A DNA stretch of 64,000 nucleotides from Theropithecus gelada (Eukaryota > Chordata > Mammalia > Primates > Cercopithecidae). Made by a program: the position numbers and the translations under genes. Position 1 is the first letter of the stretch. Each line of letters begins with the position of its first letter. Below the pieces are notes generated by a model. It was not told the DNA's origin. It made no database searches and saw nothing but the letters and a program-made list of their open reading frames with translations. The stretch is taken from NCBI RefSeq assembly GCF_003255815.1, contig NC_037680.1, forward strand, positions 23,348,422 through 23,412,421, given 5' to 3'. Positions 34,463 through 46,355 of this stretch are shown here, piece after piece.

Positions 34463-35250
34463 TGCTATGGATTGACTGTTTGTGTCCCTCAAAATTCATA
34501 TGTTAAACCCTTATCCCCAGTGTGATGATATTTGAAGGTGGGGCCAATGGGAGGTGATACAGTTTGAATATTTGTTCCCTCTAAATATCATGTTGAAATT
34601 TGATTCCCAATATTGGAGGTACTGGAGGTGTTGGAGGTGGGGCCTGATGGGACGAGTTTGGATCAGGAAATCAGATCCCTCATGAATGACTTGGGGGCCA
34701 TTCTCATGGTAATGAGTGAGTTCTCCTTCTATAAACTCTCCACAAGAACTGATTGTTACAAATAGCCTAATGGTTTCCTCCCTTCTTTCTCCCTCCCTCT
34801 AATGCCTGTTCCCTTTCTTCTGCCATGAGTGGTAGGTCCCTGAAGCCCTCACCAGAAGCAGATACTGGTGCCATGTTTCTTGTACAGCCTGCAGAACCGA
34901 GAGCCAAATAAACCTCATTTCTTTCTAAACTACCCAGGCCCAGGTATTCCTTTATAGTAATGCACAATAGACTAAGGCAGGAGTATTTAGGATTTGAGGG
35001 AGGAGTCCTCAAGAATGGGGCTAGTGCCCTCATAAAAGATGCCAAAGAATTTCTTTCCTCTCTGCTACGTGGCAATACAATGAGAAGGTGGCCATCTGCT
35101 AACCAGGAAGCAAGCCCTCACCAGACAAAGGATGTGCTAGCACTTTGATCTTGGATTTCCCAGTCTCCAGAACTGTAAGAAATAAATATCTGTTGTTTAA
35201 ACCACCCAGTTGAGGATGTATTTGTTATATAACAGCCTAAACTGACCAAA
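34463..35250 (+). mobile_element. MLT1-type LTR split by a second LTR
   Basis: The first 90 bases are an MLT1 start (through 'aaaattcatatgttaaaccc' to 'ggccaatgggaggtga'). The element resumes after 34979 at 'tatttaggatttgagggagg' and runs through 'gatcttggatttcccagtct' to its 3' end. The central gap is filled by the inner LTR. Confidence 0.85.
34555..34979 (+). mobile_element. MST/MLT-type LTR nested in MLT1
   Basis: It starts TGATACAGTTTGAATATT and ends AGACTAAGGCA, in the same orientation as its host. It carries 'agagccaaataaacctcatt' as polyadenylation region. Nesting shows it is younger than the outer LTR. Confidence 0.8.
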
Positions 35251-35385
35251 AAATATAGACAAGTCAAGGTAACTTTTGTGGGAATGAATAAATTATATAT
35301 TACTAAAAAGAGTAGTTAAATAATATTACCATGTTATAATTATTAAGTAAACATTCCTTTCTAATGGCCCCAAATTTCCGTTTCT

Positions 35386-35694
35386 TTTGTTTTTTTTTGT
35401 TTTTGTTTTTGTTTTTTTTTGAATCTTGCTCTGTCGCCCAGGCTGAAGTGCAATGGCACGATCTTGGCTCACTACAACCTCCACCTCCCAGGTTCAAGTG
35501 ATTCTTCTGCCCTAGACTCCCGAGTAGCTGGGATAACAGGCACCTGCCATCATGTCCAGCTAATTTTTGTATTTTTGTAGAGACAGGTTTTCCCCATGTT
35601 GGCCAGACTGGTCCTGATCTCCTGACCTCAGGTGATCCGCCTGCCTCAGCCTCCCAAAGCGCTGGGATTACAGGCAGGAGCCACTGCACCCAGC
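35386..35694 (-). mobile_element. AluS/J-type, antisense
   Basis: The T-rich head is followed by antisense Alu. The flanks CCCCAAATTTCCGTTTCTT and CCCCAAGTTTCCATTTCTT are a decayed target-site duplication. Confidence 0.94.
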
Positions 35695-35712
35695 CCCCAA
35701 GTTTCCATTTCT

Positions 35713-36810
35713 TAAAGCCTATATAAATCTACATAAGATATTACAAATGTCTTTTTGAGTTTCCATTCATAATATACACTAACCGATATTTGATTTAAAT
35801 AAGCACTCACAGTTACTTTTAATTCATTTAAAAGTAAAATATAATCCCAAAAGATCATTTTTAAATAACAATAATTCTAAAAACCATAATGGGAGAAGCT
35901 GAGTAAAACTCCTCCTAGAATCTTAAGGGTCCTAGGATGTTGCTTGATGCAGTTCTTCAAAAGAAAAGAGAAAGAGAGAAACAGATTCTGCTCGTACCTC
36001 AATTGCCAAAACTTTTGTCCTAATTTCACAATTGTGAATGATATCAAGTTAATTTTTAAGCTTTTTTATTTTTTGCATAGTAAAATGTTACACCAAACTA
36101 ATAATATATAAATACAGACAAAATCCAAAAATATCATTTGGGTCAAGTTTTATCCTTCTCACCCCAAAAATCTATGGTCAAAGGTACTAATTATAAATAA
36201 CTCATTATATATAGTTGGCTCTTTTTGCTTTCCAAGATATGGAAGGGGTTCTAATGAAACATGCCAAAATAAAACGACCTAAGAAAAATATACAACAGGC
36301 CAGAAAAATCCAAATTTCCCTGATTCTGACTAAGGTCCAGAAGGAAAGAACACTAAACTAGAAGTTAGGAACTCTGGTTTTAGTCCAGTCCACATGGAAA
36401 AACCAGTTAATTGCTATGCTATCCAACTTCCTCATCTAGTTAAAAAAAAAAAAAAAAAAAAAAAACTCACCTATTCCACCTACTTCCAAAACTGTTATAA
36501 TCACAAAATAAAACAGCGTATATAAGAAATATAATTACATTTGTGAAGCATTATAATTTTAATACGCAGAGAGTGTCACAAATGTAAGGCAGTAACTATT
36601 AATCATTATTTTATACTTTAGATGGGTTATTTTAATTAATCTATATACTATATGCTTAACAGATTTTTTAATATTATAATACCACGTTTTATTATTTCAA
36701 TTATTCTCTGAACGCTAATGGACATACCTAGTTGTGAATGTCTATATAGTAAAATGCTGATTACCCAGCCAGTTAGGATTTCTACATTGTTTAGAAAGTG
36801 GTCTCCCAAA
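35713..36810. other. Unannotated A/T-rich sequence
   Basis: It contains a run of about 24 A at 36442-36465. A 21-bp minus-strand block beside it (36471-36491) has splice-like borders and is discussed among the rejected items. Confidence 0.4.
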
Positions 36811-37485
36811 ATAGGAATGCTTTTATACTGTTAGTGGGAGTGTAAATTAGTTCAACCATTGTGGAAGACAGTGTGGCAATTCCTCAAGGATCTAGAACTA
36901 GAAATACCATCTGACCCAGCAATCCCATTACTGGGCATATACCCAAAGGATTATAAATCATTCTACTATAAAGATACATGCACATGTATGTTTACTGCAG
37001 CGTAATTTACAATAATTGCAGCAAAGACTTGGAACCAACCCAAATGCCCATCAATGATAGACTGGATAAAGAAAACATGGTGCATATAAACCATGGAATA
37101 CTCTGCAGCCATAAAAAAGAATGAGTTAATGTCCTTTGCAGGGACATGGATGAAGCTGGAAACTATCATGCTCAGCAAACTAACACAGAAATAGAAAACC
37201 AAACACCACATGTTCTCACTTATAAGTGGGAGTTGAACAGCGAGAACACATGGATCACAGGGAGGGGAACATCACATACTGGGGCCTGCTGGGGGTTGGG
37301 GACAAGGGTAGGGAGAGCATGAGTACAAATACCTAACGCATGTGGGGCTTAAAACCTAGACGATGGGTTGATATGGGACAGCAAACCACCACTGCACATG
37401 TATACCTTTGTAACAAACCTGCACCTTCTGCCCATGTATCCCAGAACTTAAAGTAAAACAAAAAAAATAAAAAAATAAAAAGAAG
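36811..37485 (+). mobile_element. L1PA 3' end, 5' truncated
   Basis: It covers the end of ORF2 ('ccatctgacccagcaatccc') and the 3' UTR ('gtaacaaacctgcaccttct') with an A-rich tail. A decayed target-site duplication (AGAAAGTGGTCTCCCAA / AGAAGGTGATCTTCCAA) supports a target-primed insertion. It has no complete frame. Confidence 0.94.
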
Positions 37486-39355
37486 GTGATCTTCCAAGAA
37501 AAGATAGTAACGGTTAAATGCAAATTGGATAAAAGATATCTCTTAGCTACTCTTAAAAGATCTGGTAGGAAAGAGAAGTTTAAATAATAAATTTAAGATT
37601 ACTACTATTTACTTACATTTCCTTGAGCAGAGTTCACTTTCTCTAATTAAAGATTACAAGTTCTTAATATTTTCTCTTATGTCTAAAATCACTCCCACCT
37701 ATTACACAACTAATTCTTATTAGTTTTTTCCCCCAGTAAAACAAAACTACATAAAGGTACTTCTCTTTTTGGTCTTTCAAGAAAATTTTCATAGGAAGGG
37801 TAAGTGTAAAGATTTCTTTATATTTTTAAGCAGAAGTTTGGTCTATTCCTCAAATAAAGTAACTCCATGGAAATAGCTGTTAGATAAAATCATCATGTCA
37901 TAAAACATGACAGCAGTCACAAGCATTTGAAAAGCACTTGAAGTGTGACCCTATTTGCTCACACTCTAGAAATAAACATATAATCCATGCTGCTTTCTTA
38001 ATCACTAAAATCTAAATATTGAACAGCTCGGCTTCTGATATTCTTTCACCAGCATACAGAAGGAACCAGACTAGCCATTTGAGAATTAGTTTAAGAATTA
38101 TCCATTTCAGAGGACTGGGTCTCAGAGAACAGTCTTAAAGCCAAATGTAAATCTAGAGTAAAGAAATTTTACCTCTCAGTAACTTTCCTACATAAAGACT
38201 GAAAAATCACCAGTAAAATTCAGAGTAGACAATAATATAAATGATTACATGTAACGTAAGGCTGAAGGTAGTGAGCAAAACTGCGAAGAAGTTTAAAAAA
38301 CATTTCAGTACCTTTTTCTACAGGGCTCTTTCCAGAATGCTCCCTGCTCCCCCACCACTATGGCTTTTCCCTCAATCTCTACAAGTTTACCCCCCTCCCT
38401 TTAAAAAACTGTACTGAGCAAGTCAGGTAATATCTATAGGGAAGGAAAATGAAACAAACTATTTTACTAACTTTGCCTCAACCTGAATCTCTTATTTAAA
38501 GTCTCTGACAATCAATAATCTTAGTTGAAAGAGAAGTCTAAAAAACTTACAAATGAAGCTCCTACATACCGCTCCCTGATCCCATGCCCTTCCTTCTTTC
38601 CCAAAGGTAACTACTTTGCTGATATATATGTGTATCATTTCTACCACTGACTATTTAAACATTCTCTATATGTGATTGCTTTTATAGAATGAAACTCCAT
38701 AAGCCCACAAGCTGTGTCTGATATTGTTCTCTGTGTAGCATCTATTAATCAGCATACTGTAATCATTTAAATACTAGAAATAACTCCAAAGAAAAATTAA
38801 TATTTAGTGAAACTAAACAGAACCATATATTGTCACAATAGGGGGAAAAAAACAAATTTCTTCCCCATCTATGAAACTCAGTTATGCATCTATTGTATAA
38901 AGTTAATCCAAAAATTAAAATCACTGAAAATGTGAGTTTTAATTTAAAATACTGATTGAATAATATTTAAGATACCAAACAAAATTTAGGTTTGAAAAAA
39001 TATATCTTTTATCCAAACAATTCCTTATAAACTCAACAATTATAATTTATTCTGATTTTTGTTTCACTACATTAGATGTTATTTTTCCATATTCCCTAAG
39101 CAGCAACAAATAACATTATGCATGAGGACTGATCTAATTACATGCCAAAAAAGACAGACCAGCACCCTCACACTCCACACTCCCCTCTGTGGCTCCTTCA
39201 TACCCCATATGTTGCTAATAAAACTGTTTGAATCATACCTATGAGACAGTTTTACTGACACAGTACCAGGCCTCTGGGTTCTTCACAAGGCAAACTATAC
39301 TACCAGAACTGTTACAAATGCTAATTTTAAGACTGAGGCAAATGGAAACCTATAT
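37486..39355. other. Unannotated sequence
   Basis: Mostly unique, with no recognised repeat over 1.8 kb, which is long for this window. Donor-like sites on the minus strand near 37610 and 38545 lack matching acceptors. Confidence 0.4.
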
Positions 39356-39425
39356 TATGTGTGTGTGTGTGTGTGCATGCGCGTGTGTGTGTGTCCATGC
39401 GCACGTGTGTGTGTGCGCATACACA
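39356..39425 (+). repeat. TG/CG alternating dinucleotide repeat
   Basis: A (TG)n run is interrupted by CATGCGCG, CCATGCGCACG and GCGCAT. Purines and pyrimidines alternate almost without break, so this is a strong candidate for Z-DNA. Confidence 0.92.
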
Positions 39426-40509
39426 GGCACAGATACACTTTGGGGCATTAAAAATTTGCATTAAAATCACAATTTCATTATTTGATTCTTTAACCTTTAA
39501 AATCCCCATTTTAGCTATAAAGACATAGAAGGTTCTGACATCTGAATTGCATGAAATTTGAGAAACAGAAAGCCACACAATTTTTTATATTGTTAATACG
39601 ATCAATTCAAAGATCTGACTGGTAGAAAATAATGACAGCAAAAATTCCTAGTAATAATTATTTTAAAATACTAAAAGGAAGGGAAAACAATGGAACATTG
39701 AAGCAACAATCAGAAATGTACACACCTACTAAACTGATAAATAATCCAGTATTTATGTACCTTTCTACTTCAGAAAACTCCAACACTTTCATCGCATGTA
39801 TATTCAAATTCACCACATGAAATATTTTCTTATAAAACATGAATGCTGAAATGAAATGATTAACAAAAAGCTAAAAAAAAAAGTCTGTAAATACTGATAT
39901 TACAGGAAATGCTCAATTAGATCAAGACAAATGCATTCTCATTTTTTTCTAGAAAATTTCTCCAGGGGACTCCTCCCTCAGATGTTATTCCAACATGACC
40001 TCAATTAATCCTCAGGGAACAAGACTTCTTTTAACAAGCTGGCTTATGTACAAAAGGGGTATGACAATTTCTAGTCTCCTCTAAACTGTGACGGCAACAA
40101 ATAAAAAACAGGAAACGAAGCTGCTGGTTCAAGTACTAACCTTTCATAGGATGGTCTGACCATTATCCCAGGGCTCAAAACGCCCAATCAACACCACAAG
40201 ACAGGGGAGAGAAAAGAGCTCAAGTTTAGAAGGTTTGGAGGAGTATTCTAAGGACTGGTCATATAAGGAGTAAATTCATGATCAAGAACACACACCAATG
40301 CTGAAACATAACAGTTGTGCCTCGAAGTAAAACATATGACAAGGACATAAATTACTGGATGTAACCATTTATTGGAAGAGAATTTATTGAATTTAAATTA
40401 TAGAATTCTGGAGTGGGCAGGAATTTGAGGGTCACAACCCTCTCCAAACACAAGACTTCATATAACTTTCTTCTTAGGGGCAATGGCCCAGTGTGACATT
40501 GTGATAATA
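39426..40509. other. Unannotated sequence
   Basis: No repeat family or exon is recognised. Confidence 0.4.
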
Positions 40510-40519
40510 AGAAATATAC

Positions 40520-40794
40520 GGCCGGGTGTGGTGGCTCACGCCTGTAACCAGAGCACTTTGGGAGGCCGAGGTGGGTGAATCACAAGGTCAAGAGATCGAG
40601 ACCATCTTGGCCAACATGGTAAAACCCCATCTCTACTAAAAATATAAAAATTAGCTGGGCGTGATGGCACACACCTGTAGTCCCAGCTACTCGGGAGGCT
40701 GAGGCAGGAGAATTGCCTGAACCTGGGAGGCAGAGGTTGCAGTGAGCCAAGATCAGACAGAGCAAGATTCCGTCTCAAAAAAAAAAAAAAAAAG
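40520..40794 (+). mobile_element. AluS-type with 3' internal deletion
   Basis: It begins 'ggccgggtgtggtggctcac'. The block 'gccactgcactccagcctgg' near the 3' end is missing: 'gagccaagatca' joins directly to 'gacagagcaagattcc'. A short target-site duplication AGAAATAT is seen at 40510 and 40795. Confidence 0.93.
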
Positions 40795-40801
40795 AGAAAT
40801 A

Positions 40802-41738
40802 TGTATTTGTTCTCTAACTATGGTTCCTGGCATAGAGCTCCTAGAGCCCTTGTGATTTCCTAAGCAATAGGGCCATTAGGAGAATCTTGTTCTATTTGGT
40901 CTTTGACCTCAGTTCCTGACAGAGTTCCTAAGACTTCTGTAATTTCCTGAGTGATAGGAGAATCTTGACACAGTTTCTAAATCTCTTGGAATTTCCTGTG
41001 TGATAGGAGCATGTATTGTTCTAATGAGGTGACTCTTAGTAGGCTCCTGGATACCCTCAAGACAGGGGCTGGGTGCCAGGATACAAACCATGTGATTAGT
41101 GGGCTGGAACTTTCAGCCCCATCCCCTGACCTTTTGGGAGGTGATGGGGTCTGAACGTTGATTGAGTTGATCACCAATGACCAATGATGTAATCAATCAT
41201 GACTATATAATGAACCTCCATAAAAACCCCAAAGGGGTTCAGTTCGAGGAGTTTCCAGGTTGCTGAACACATGGAGATACTGGGAAGGTGGTATGCCTAG
41301 AGAGGGCATGCAAGCTCTGCACCCCACCAGACTTGTCCTATGCATCTCTTTCCTCTCTGGCTACTTGTCCATACCTTTTGTGATATCCTTTATAATAACC
41401 CAGGAAACGTAAGTGTTTCCGAGTTCCGTAAGCCCTCCTAGCAAATTAAACCTGAGGAGAAGGTCATGGGAACCCTGATCTATATCTTACACCCCGTCAA
41501 TCAGAAGCACAGATCAGAACCAGGGACTTGCGATTGGCATCTGGTGGGTTGTGGGGAGCAGTGCTGCGGGACTGAGCCCTTAGCTGTAGAATCTGACCCT
41601 ATCTCCAGGTGGATGGGGTCAGAATTGAATTCAATTATTGGACACCCAGTTGCTGTCTAATGGAAAAATGTGGCGTTAACAGTGTTGAGTGCTGTATGAG
41701 AGTGAGAAAAAAAAAGTTTGTTTTTTCCTTTACACTCA
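40802..41738 (+). mobile_element. ERV LTR, MER21-like (ERVL), solo
   Basis: A long LTR-like element has blocks 'agcatgtattgttctaatga', 'accaatgatgtaatcaatca' and 'cctttataataacccaggaa'. The same family occurs at 49069-49850. I believe it is MER21, but the subfamily is from memory. No ERV internal region lies next to it. Confidence 0.6.
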
Positions 41739-41812
41739 ACATCTTTCGGAAAACTCACCATGATGAAGAGCTAAAAATTCAACCCTTGGAACACTCCTTT
41801 GAAGCCTTGAAT

Positions 41813-42112
41813 GGCCGGGCGCAGTGGCTCAAGCCTGTAATCCCAGCACTTTGGGAGGCCGAGGCAGGTGGATCATGAGGTCAGAAGATTGAGACCATGC
41901 TGGCTAATAAGGTGAAACCCCATCCCTCCTAAAAATACAAAAAATTAGCTGGGCGTGGTGGCGGGTGCCTGTAATCCCAGCTACTTGGGAGGCTGAGGCA
42001 GGCGAATCACTTGAACCCGGGAGGTGGAGGTTGCAGTGAGCCAAGATTGCGCCACTGCACTCCAGCCTGGGCAACAGAGTGAGATTCGGTCTCAAAAAAA
42101 AAAAACAAAAAA
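41813..42112 (+). mobile_element. AluS/Y-type, full length
   Basis: It begins 'ggccgggcgcagtggctcaa'. The target-site duplication AAGCCTTGAAT is exact at 41802-41812 and 42113-42123. The A tail carries one C. Confidence 0.97.
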
Positions 42113-42123
42113 AAGCCTTGAAT

Positions 42124-42672
42124 GTTAGTATGCTATTTCTGCCTAAGCCCTCTTCCCTGTCAGGGACATTGGCCCGTCTACTCAGACTTCAAAATCTGAC
42201 CTATTCCATCAGACTCAGACTTTGACTTTGTCCACTAGACTCTAAGTGTCCTCTTACATGTCAGACCTTCTAAATATAATTATGACCCTGGTCTGTTACC
42301 ACCTCAGGTCAGTTCCCAGATCCATCTGCCCTCATCTATGAAACAGCCCAAATACCACCATTCCCACTGCCTACTGCTCAGTCTTAACAGCCCCATGATT
42401 GCAGGGAAGCTTAACGCTTAAGGAATCCATCCTGGCCTCGCCAGTCCAACAACCTATTCCAATTCACGTATCTATACTAGCGTTTGTTTGGCTGTTACTT
42501 TACCAGGGCACAAGACCACCTGAGATTCTGATAAAAACTACAGATCTTCTCCTCTGAAGAAGGCCTGAATATACATACATAGTTGTAAATAATTTCACAG
42601 AGTTCCCATGAATCCTAAGAACTCTTGCTAACTATAACAGGGACTCTCATATTTAAAAAATTAAATACATAT
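42124..42672. other. Unannotated sequence
   Basis: C/T-rich and probably unique. No family is recognised with confidence. Confidence 0.35.
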
Positions 42673-42708
42673 TCCACACACACACATACACAGACACACA
42701 TGCACACA
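42673..42708 (+). repeat. Imperfect CA repeat
   Basis: A run of CA units with T and G interruptions. Confidence 0.8.
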
Positions 42709-42939
42709 TGAGGAGAAATTTTACTTATGTCTATAGTGATATGTAAAGACATGCTTTTTTCATTGTTTTTATTATTCTTTTTAATTGTTTATGTCCCCAA
42801 GGGGTCCTGATGATCAATCAAGTTTGAGAGTCAGTGCTCCATAGGATTTACAGCACTGGTCTACAAAGAAAGGTGACTACGCAAGGCAATTATCTGGAGT
42901 GCATGGAAAAATATTAAAATTCTGTTTAAAAAAAAATTA

Positions 42940-43056
42940 TAGAAATTGGGTCTTGCTATGTTGCCCAGGCTGCTCTCCAACTTCTGATCTCAAGCAATCT
43001 TTTCCCCTCAGTTTCCCAAAGTGCTGGGATACAGGCATGAGCCACCACATCCAGCC
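42940..43056 (-). mobile_element. Free left Alu monomer (FLAM), antisense
   Basis: One antisense left monomer ends 'gagccaccacatccagcc', with no right monomer. FLAMs derive from 7SL RNA and predate dimeric Alus. Confidence 0.75.
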
Positions 43057-43082
43057 TAAAACTCAATGTTATTTTATTTTTA

Positions 43083-43206
43083 TTTTTGTAGAGATAGGGT
43101 CTTGCTATGTTGCCCAGGCTGGTCTGGAACTCCTGGGCTCAAGTGATCCTCCCACCTCAGACTCCCAAACTGCTAGGATGACAGGCATGAGCCACCATGC
43201 CCGGCC
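43083..43206 (-). mobile_element. Free left Alu monomer (FLAM), antisense
   Basis: A second antisense monomer ends 'gagccaccatgcccggcc', with its own T-rich head, 27 bp after the first. Two adjacent monomers in the same direction could be separate insertions or a duplication. Confidence 0.8.
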
Positions 43207-43789
43207 TATGTATTTGAGACTTTGTCAGTGTCCGCTTACACATCAGACCTAATCCAATCTAATCCTTTTTTTTCTTTCTAATACTTCTATTTGTTTCAGA
43301 ATTGACATGATGTATTATTACAGTCATACATATACATTGTTTATAGGTAAATAAAAATACATATTGTATGTGCTTTAAAAAATTTACTAATCATAAATTT
43401 AGATACTTCTTCAGGGAAACGACAGTGATAAACAATGCTCTGGATACACCATCAAGAACTGGTTAAGTTGTAGGGATTAACTGCAATGGTATACACTCGC
43501 ATGGCCTAATACCTCCCATCAAAACCATGCCTGTAATGGTGTACCTCAGTATCATACTTCACACCCCTATACTCTTAATAGTTCATACACTTACATAACT
43601 TTCATAAAATATAGCAAGTCATTACATCAATACTTATAATTTTGGGAGTGGCACTGATTTACAATCATATTGTTATTTTTTAAAGTGTAAGCAGTAATGT
43701 ATTATCAAGATATGGCACATAGTAAACATTTTATAAACAGGCATATTATGTATTTCAGTATTTCTCAAATCAGAAAAGTTCTAGTATGA
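43207..43789. other. Unannotated sequence
   Basis: No repeat family is recognised. Confidence 0.4.
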
Positions 43790-44022
43790 AGTAAGGCAGA
43801 CAATAGGTACCCACTAGCCACATGTACAGTACATGAAATGTGGCTAGTACCACATGTTTAAATGATACTCTGGATATATTGGGTTAAACTAAACACATTA
43901 TTAAAATTTATTTCAAATATTTATTTTTACTTTTTTTAACGTGGCTATGTTAAAAATTAAAAATTAAAATTATACACATGGCTTGCATTATATTTCTATT
44001 AGACAGTACTAGTCTAGAGAAC
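43790..44022 (-). mobile_element. hAT-like non-autonomous DNA transposon
   Basis: The ends 'cactagccacatgtacagta' and 'tatttctattagacagtact' fit a transposon family with a CAGTGCTGTCCAATAG-type terminal inverted repeat. The centre includes 'tctggatatattgggttaaa'. I cannot give the family name with certainty. Confidence 0.5.
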
Positions 44023-44405
44023 CGTAAAATAGATACTATACTTTATGAAAACTTTACCTTCATCCCAACTCCACCACCACCATAAATGTGTTCAAAGTAA
44101 TATAAATAATTTACATTTGCAAAAGTTTTGCATGGATCTAGGTTTTAAGATATCAATTCAACAAGAATATATACTTTTCTTCTGATGGGCAAAAATGAGC
44201 CAACCTGATAGCCTGACAGGAATGTTGTATCCACACACCCTAATGCAAAACTGTGAAGTTAAAAAAGAGTTACAAGACATTCTTAAAAATCAAATTTATA
44301 TACTATAAGCTACATAAACACAACAGGATCTATTTAGAGTCTTACACTGTTTTAATAATTGGGCTTCACCTACAAAATATATTTTTTCTTTACTAGAGAA
44401 CTTAC

Positions 44406-44461
44406 CTCCTATCAACACTGCTGGATTGACATTTTCCCTTCCCCTTTTGAAACTATCATCT
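44406..44461 (-). CDS. Candidate internal exon, unknown gene
   Basis: A 56-bp minus-strand block follows a pyrimidine-rich acceptor (TTTGCTCTCTTAAAAG) and ends at a strong donor (GGAG then GTAAGTTC). Only one frame is open. After one leading base it reads DDSFKRGRENVNPAVLIGG, the last G codon being completed by the next exon. Its phases match the candidate exons at 54337-54396 upstream and 2420-2481 downstream. No domain is recognised. The evidence is splice sites and phase alone. Confidence 0.4.
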
Positions 44462-44619
44462 CTTTTAAGAGAGCAAAGGTGCTAAATCAGTATGTCCCAT
44501 GCCCCTTTCCTTTTTGAAAGTTGTTGCAGATATAGAAGATTTGTCCTTAACACTCACCCAATCCCGTTCTAGCACGTCATACAATACAAAAATGGCTAGA
44601 AAGCTAAAGTGTGCTTTTG

Positions 44620-45015
44620 CTAGACCTCCTTGCAACTAGTATCTGCATATGCCTGGGATTCCCAAAGAGAAACACTCCTAGGAAGCCAAAGGGAGAAAAA
44701 AGACATGGAAAGTCAGCATCAAACACAGGCAGATCCACCAATGATGGCAGGCGAGGTAATGATTCTTCCAGGGCCAGCAGCAAAAACTGAAGCTCTTCAT
44801 TCGGTAGCTTCCAAATTTGAGCAGAGCATTAGGGTTCTGAGACCAGAAATGACGCAGCTCACTTAGTAAGACAGCTGAAAAGTGTGGTTCTAGCAGGAGT
44901 TGTACCTAGAAGCTCAGTCTATAGTCTTTTCCTTTTGCTACCTCAAAGACCTAGTAAACCATTACACCTTAATAAATCCCCTTCTGCTTAAGTTAGCTCT
45001 AACATTTCTGTTGCA
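44620..45015 (+). other. Unassigned, possibly old LTR
   Basis: The end ('cacttagtaagacagctgaa' through 'taagttagctctaacatttc') resembles the 3' end of an old transposon or LTR, but I cannot place it. A 78-codon ORF starts here and has no recognised domain. Confidence 0.25.
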
Positions 45016-45149
45016 AGTAAGTTACTTAGCCTCTTGGTTTAGCCTCATGAGTTCTAAGTGCAAAGAGTGGAAGAAAACTCAATATATATTAGGGATAACA
45101 GACACTGAAATTCTGTAGTATGAAAGGAAGGAAGGGGACACAGCAACAT

Positions 45150-45395
45150 TTATTACAAAAATTACCATGCACCTACTATGGGCCAAGAGCTTTACATGTA
45201 GTCTCACTTAATCTCCACAATAACCCATCATGGTGAGTGTTTTCCTTTCTTTTTTTTTTTTTAAGCTGATGAGAAATGGAAGAGAAACTAAGCAACTTGC
45301 CCAAGATGCACACCTCGTGACTGTTGGAGTAATGACTGATCAAGATGGGTCTGACTGTAAAGCCTGGGTCCTCTCTATCCCACATGTCTTTTACT
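45150..45395 (+). mobile_element. MIR SINE
   Basis: MIR blocks occur in order: 'catgcacctactatgggcca', 'gagctttacatgtagtctca', 'taatctccacaataacccat' and 'aactaagcaacttgcccaag'. A T-run interrupts the centre. Confidence 0.75.
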
Positions 45396-45569
45396 GAGCA
45401 CCACAGCCACAGTGCTCAGCATGCATGGGCTAAATTATCCACCGTGCTGGAATCATCACAGAGCCAGGACAGCAATTCCTGAGAAGTGTCACCTAGACCA
45501 TTAATATAGTATGCCCTGTAGAGTCAAGTGTGATGTTCAAATACAGAAATAACTAGATGATGATTATAA

Positions 45570-45800
45570 TGACAATAGCACCCAACTACCATTTACTGAG
45601 TGCCTATGTTTAAAGTGTTTCATATACATTATTTCATTTAATCCCTTGAACATCCCAGTAACAAATGCACAGTAGGTGCTGCTTTCATTTTACAACAGAA
45701 GAAAACGAGATGTAGGGAGATTAAGAACTCTGCCAAAGATTACCGTTCAAGTCAAGTTCCGTGGCACAATTTGAACCCAAGTCTCTATGATACTCCAGTA
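45570..45800 (+). mobile_element. MIR SINE
   Basis: 'ccatttactgagtgcctatg' is followed by 'atttcatttaatcccttgaa' and 'aatttgaacccaagtctcta', in full MIR order. It lies in the same orientation as the MIR 200 bp before it. Confidence 0.75.
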
Positions 45801-46224
45801 TGTGGGTGAGGATCACACCTTATATATATTTCCTCTTATCTTCTACAGGGCCAAACAAGGACTTTATGCAAATAAATATTCAATAAATCAGTGATTTTTA
45901 CTTTGAAATTAGGGACATCAGATGCACATCAAAAAGGTTATATAACTTCAGCAGTCTAGGCAGACACAGTGAAAAGACATAAAGGCCAATGTTTTCCAGG
46001 AAGAGTGAAAGGATCAGACCCGCCCTGCTTCCCTCACACTCTTCTAGCCTGCCCACCCTCTACTGCATCTCCTCACAGCAAGAAAAAAAAGAGCTACAGG
46101 CAAGTACTATAACTTGCTCTATCAACACTACTACACTGTTAGAAATTTCATATCACGCTGTCTTTAGAGAACTGTATGAAAGCAAGGAAATGCTATTGAA
46201 CAGCCCTTCACATAACCTGCCTTA
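45801..46224. other. Unannotated sequence
   Basis: An L2 tail-like phrase ('aaataaatattcaataaatc') lies at about 45870. Nothing else is recognised. Confidence 0.3.
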
Positions 46225-46355
46225 CACCACCTGGAGAGCTTCTTAAACAGATTCCCCGGCCTCATCTTTAGGAATTCTGATTCAGCAGGTTTGGGCTGGG
46301 GCTTGAGAAATTTGCAAATCTAACAAGCTCTGATACTAACACTGGACCACACTAG
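46225..46355 (+). mobile_element. MER5A fragment
   Basis: 'aggaattctgattcagcagg' followed by 'gagaaatttgcaaatctaac' and 'actggaccacac' matches the central and 3' part of MER5A. Confidence 0.7.

Noticed and set aside
36471..36491. 21-bp minus-strand microexon between an acceptor and GTGAGT
   Set aside because: Phase would fit, but the donor is followed by the reverse of a long A-run, and 21 bases give almost no coding evidence.
38262..38300. Phrase resembling a Y RNA start (ggctgaaggtagtgag)
   Set aside because: Similarity ends after about 15 bases and no complementary 3' strand is present.
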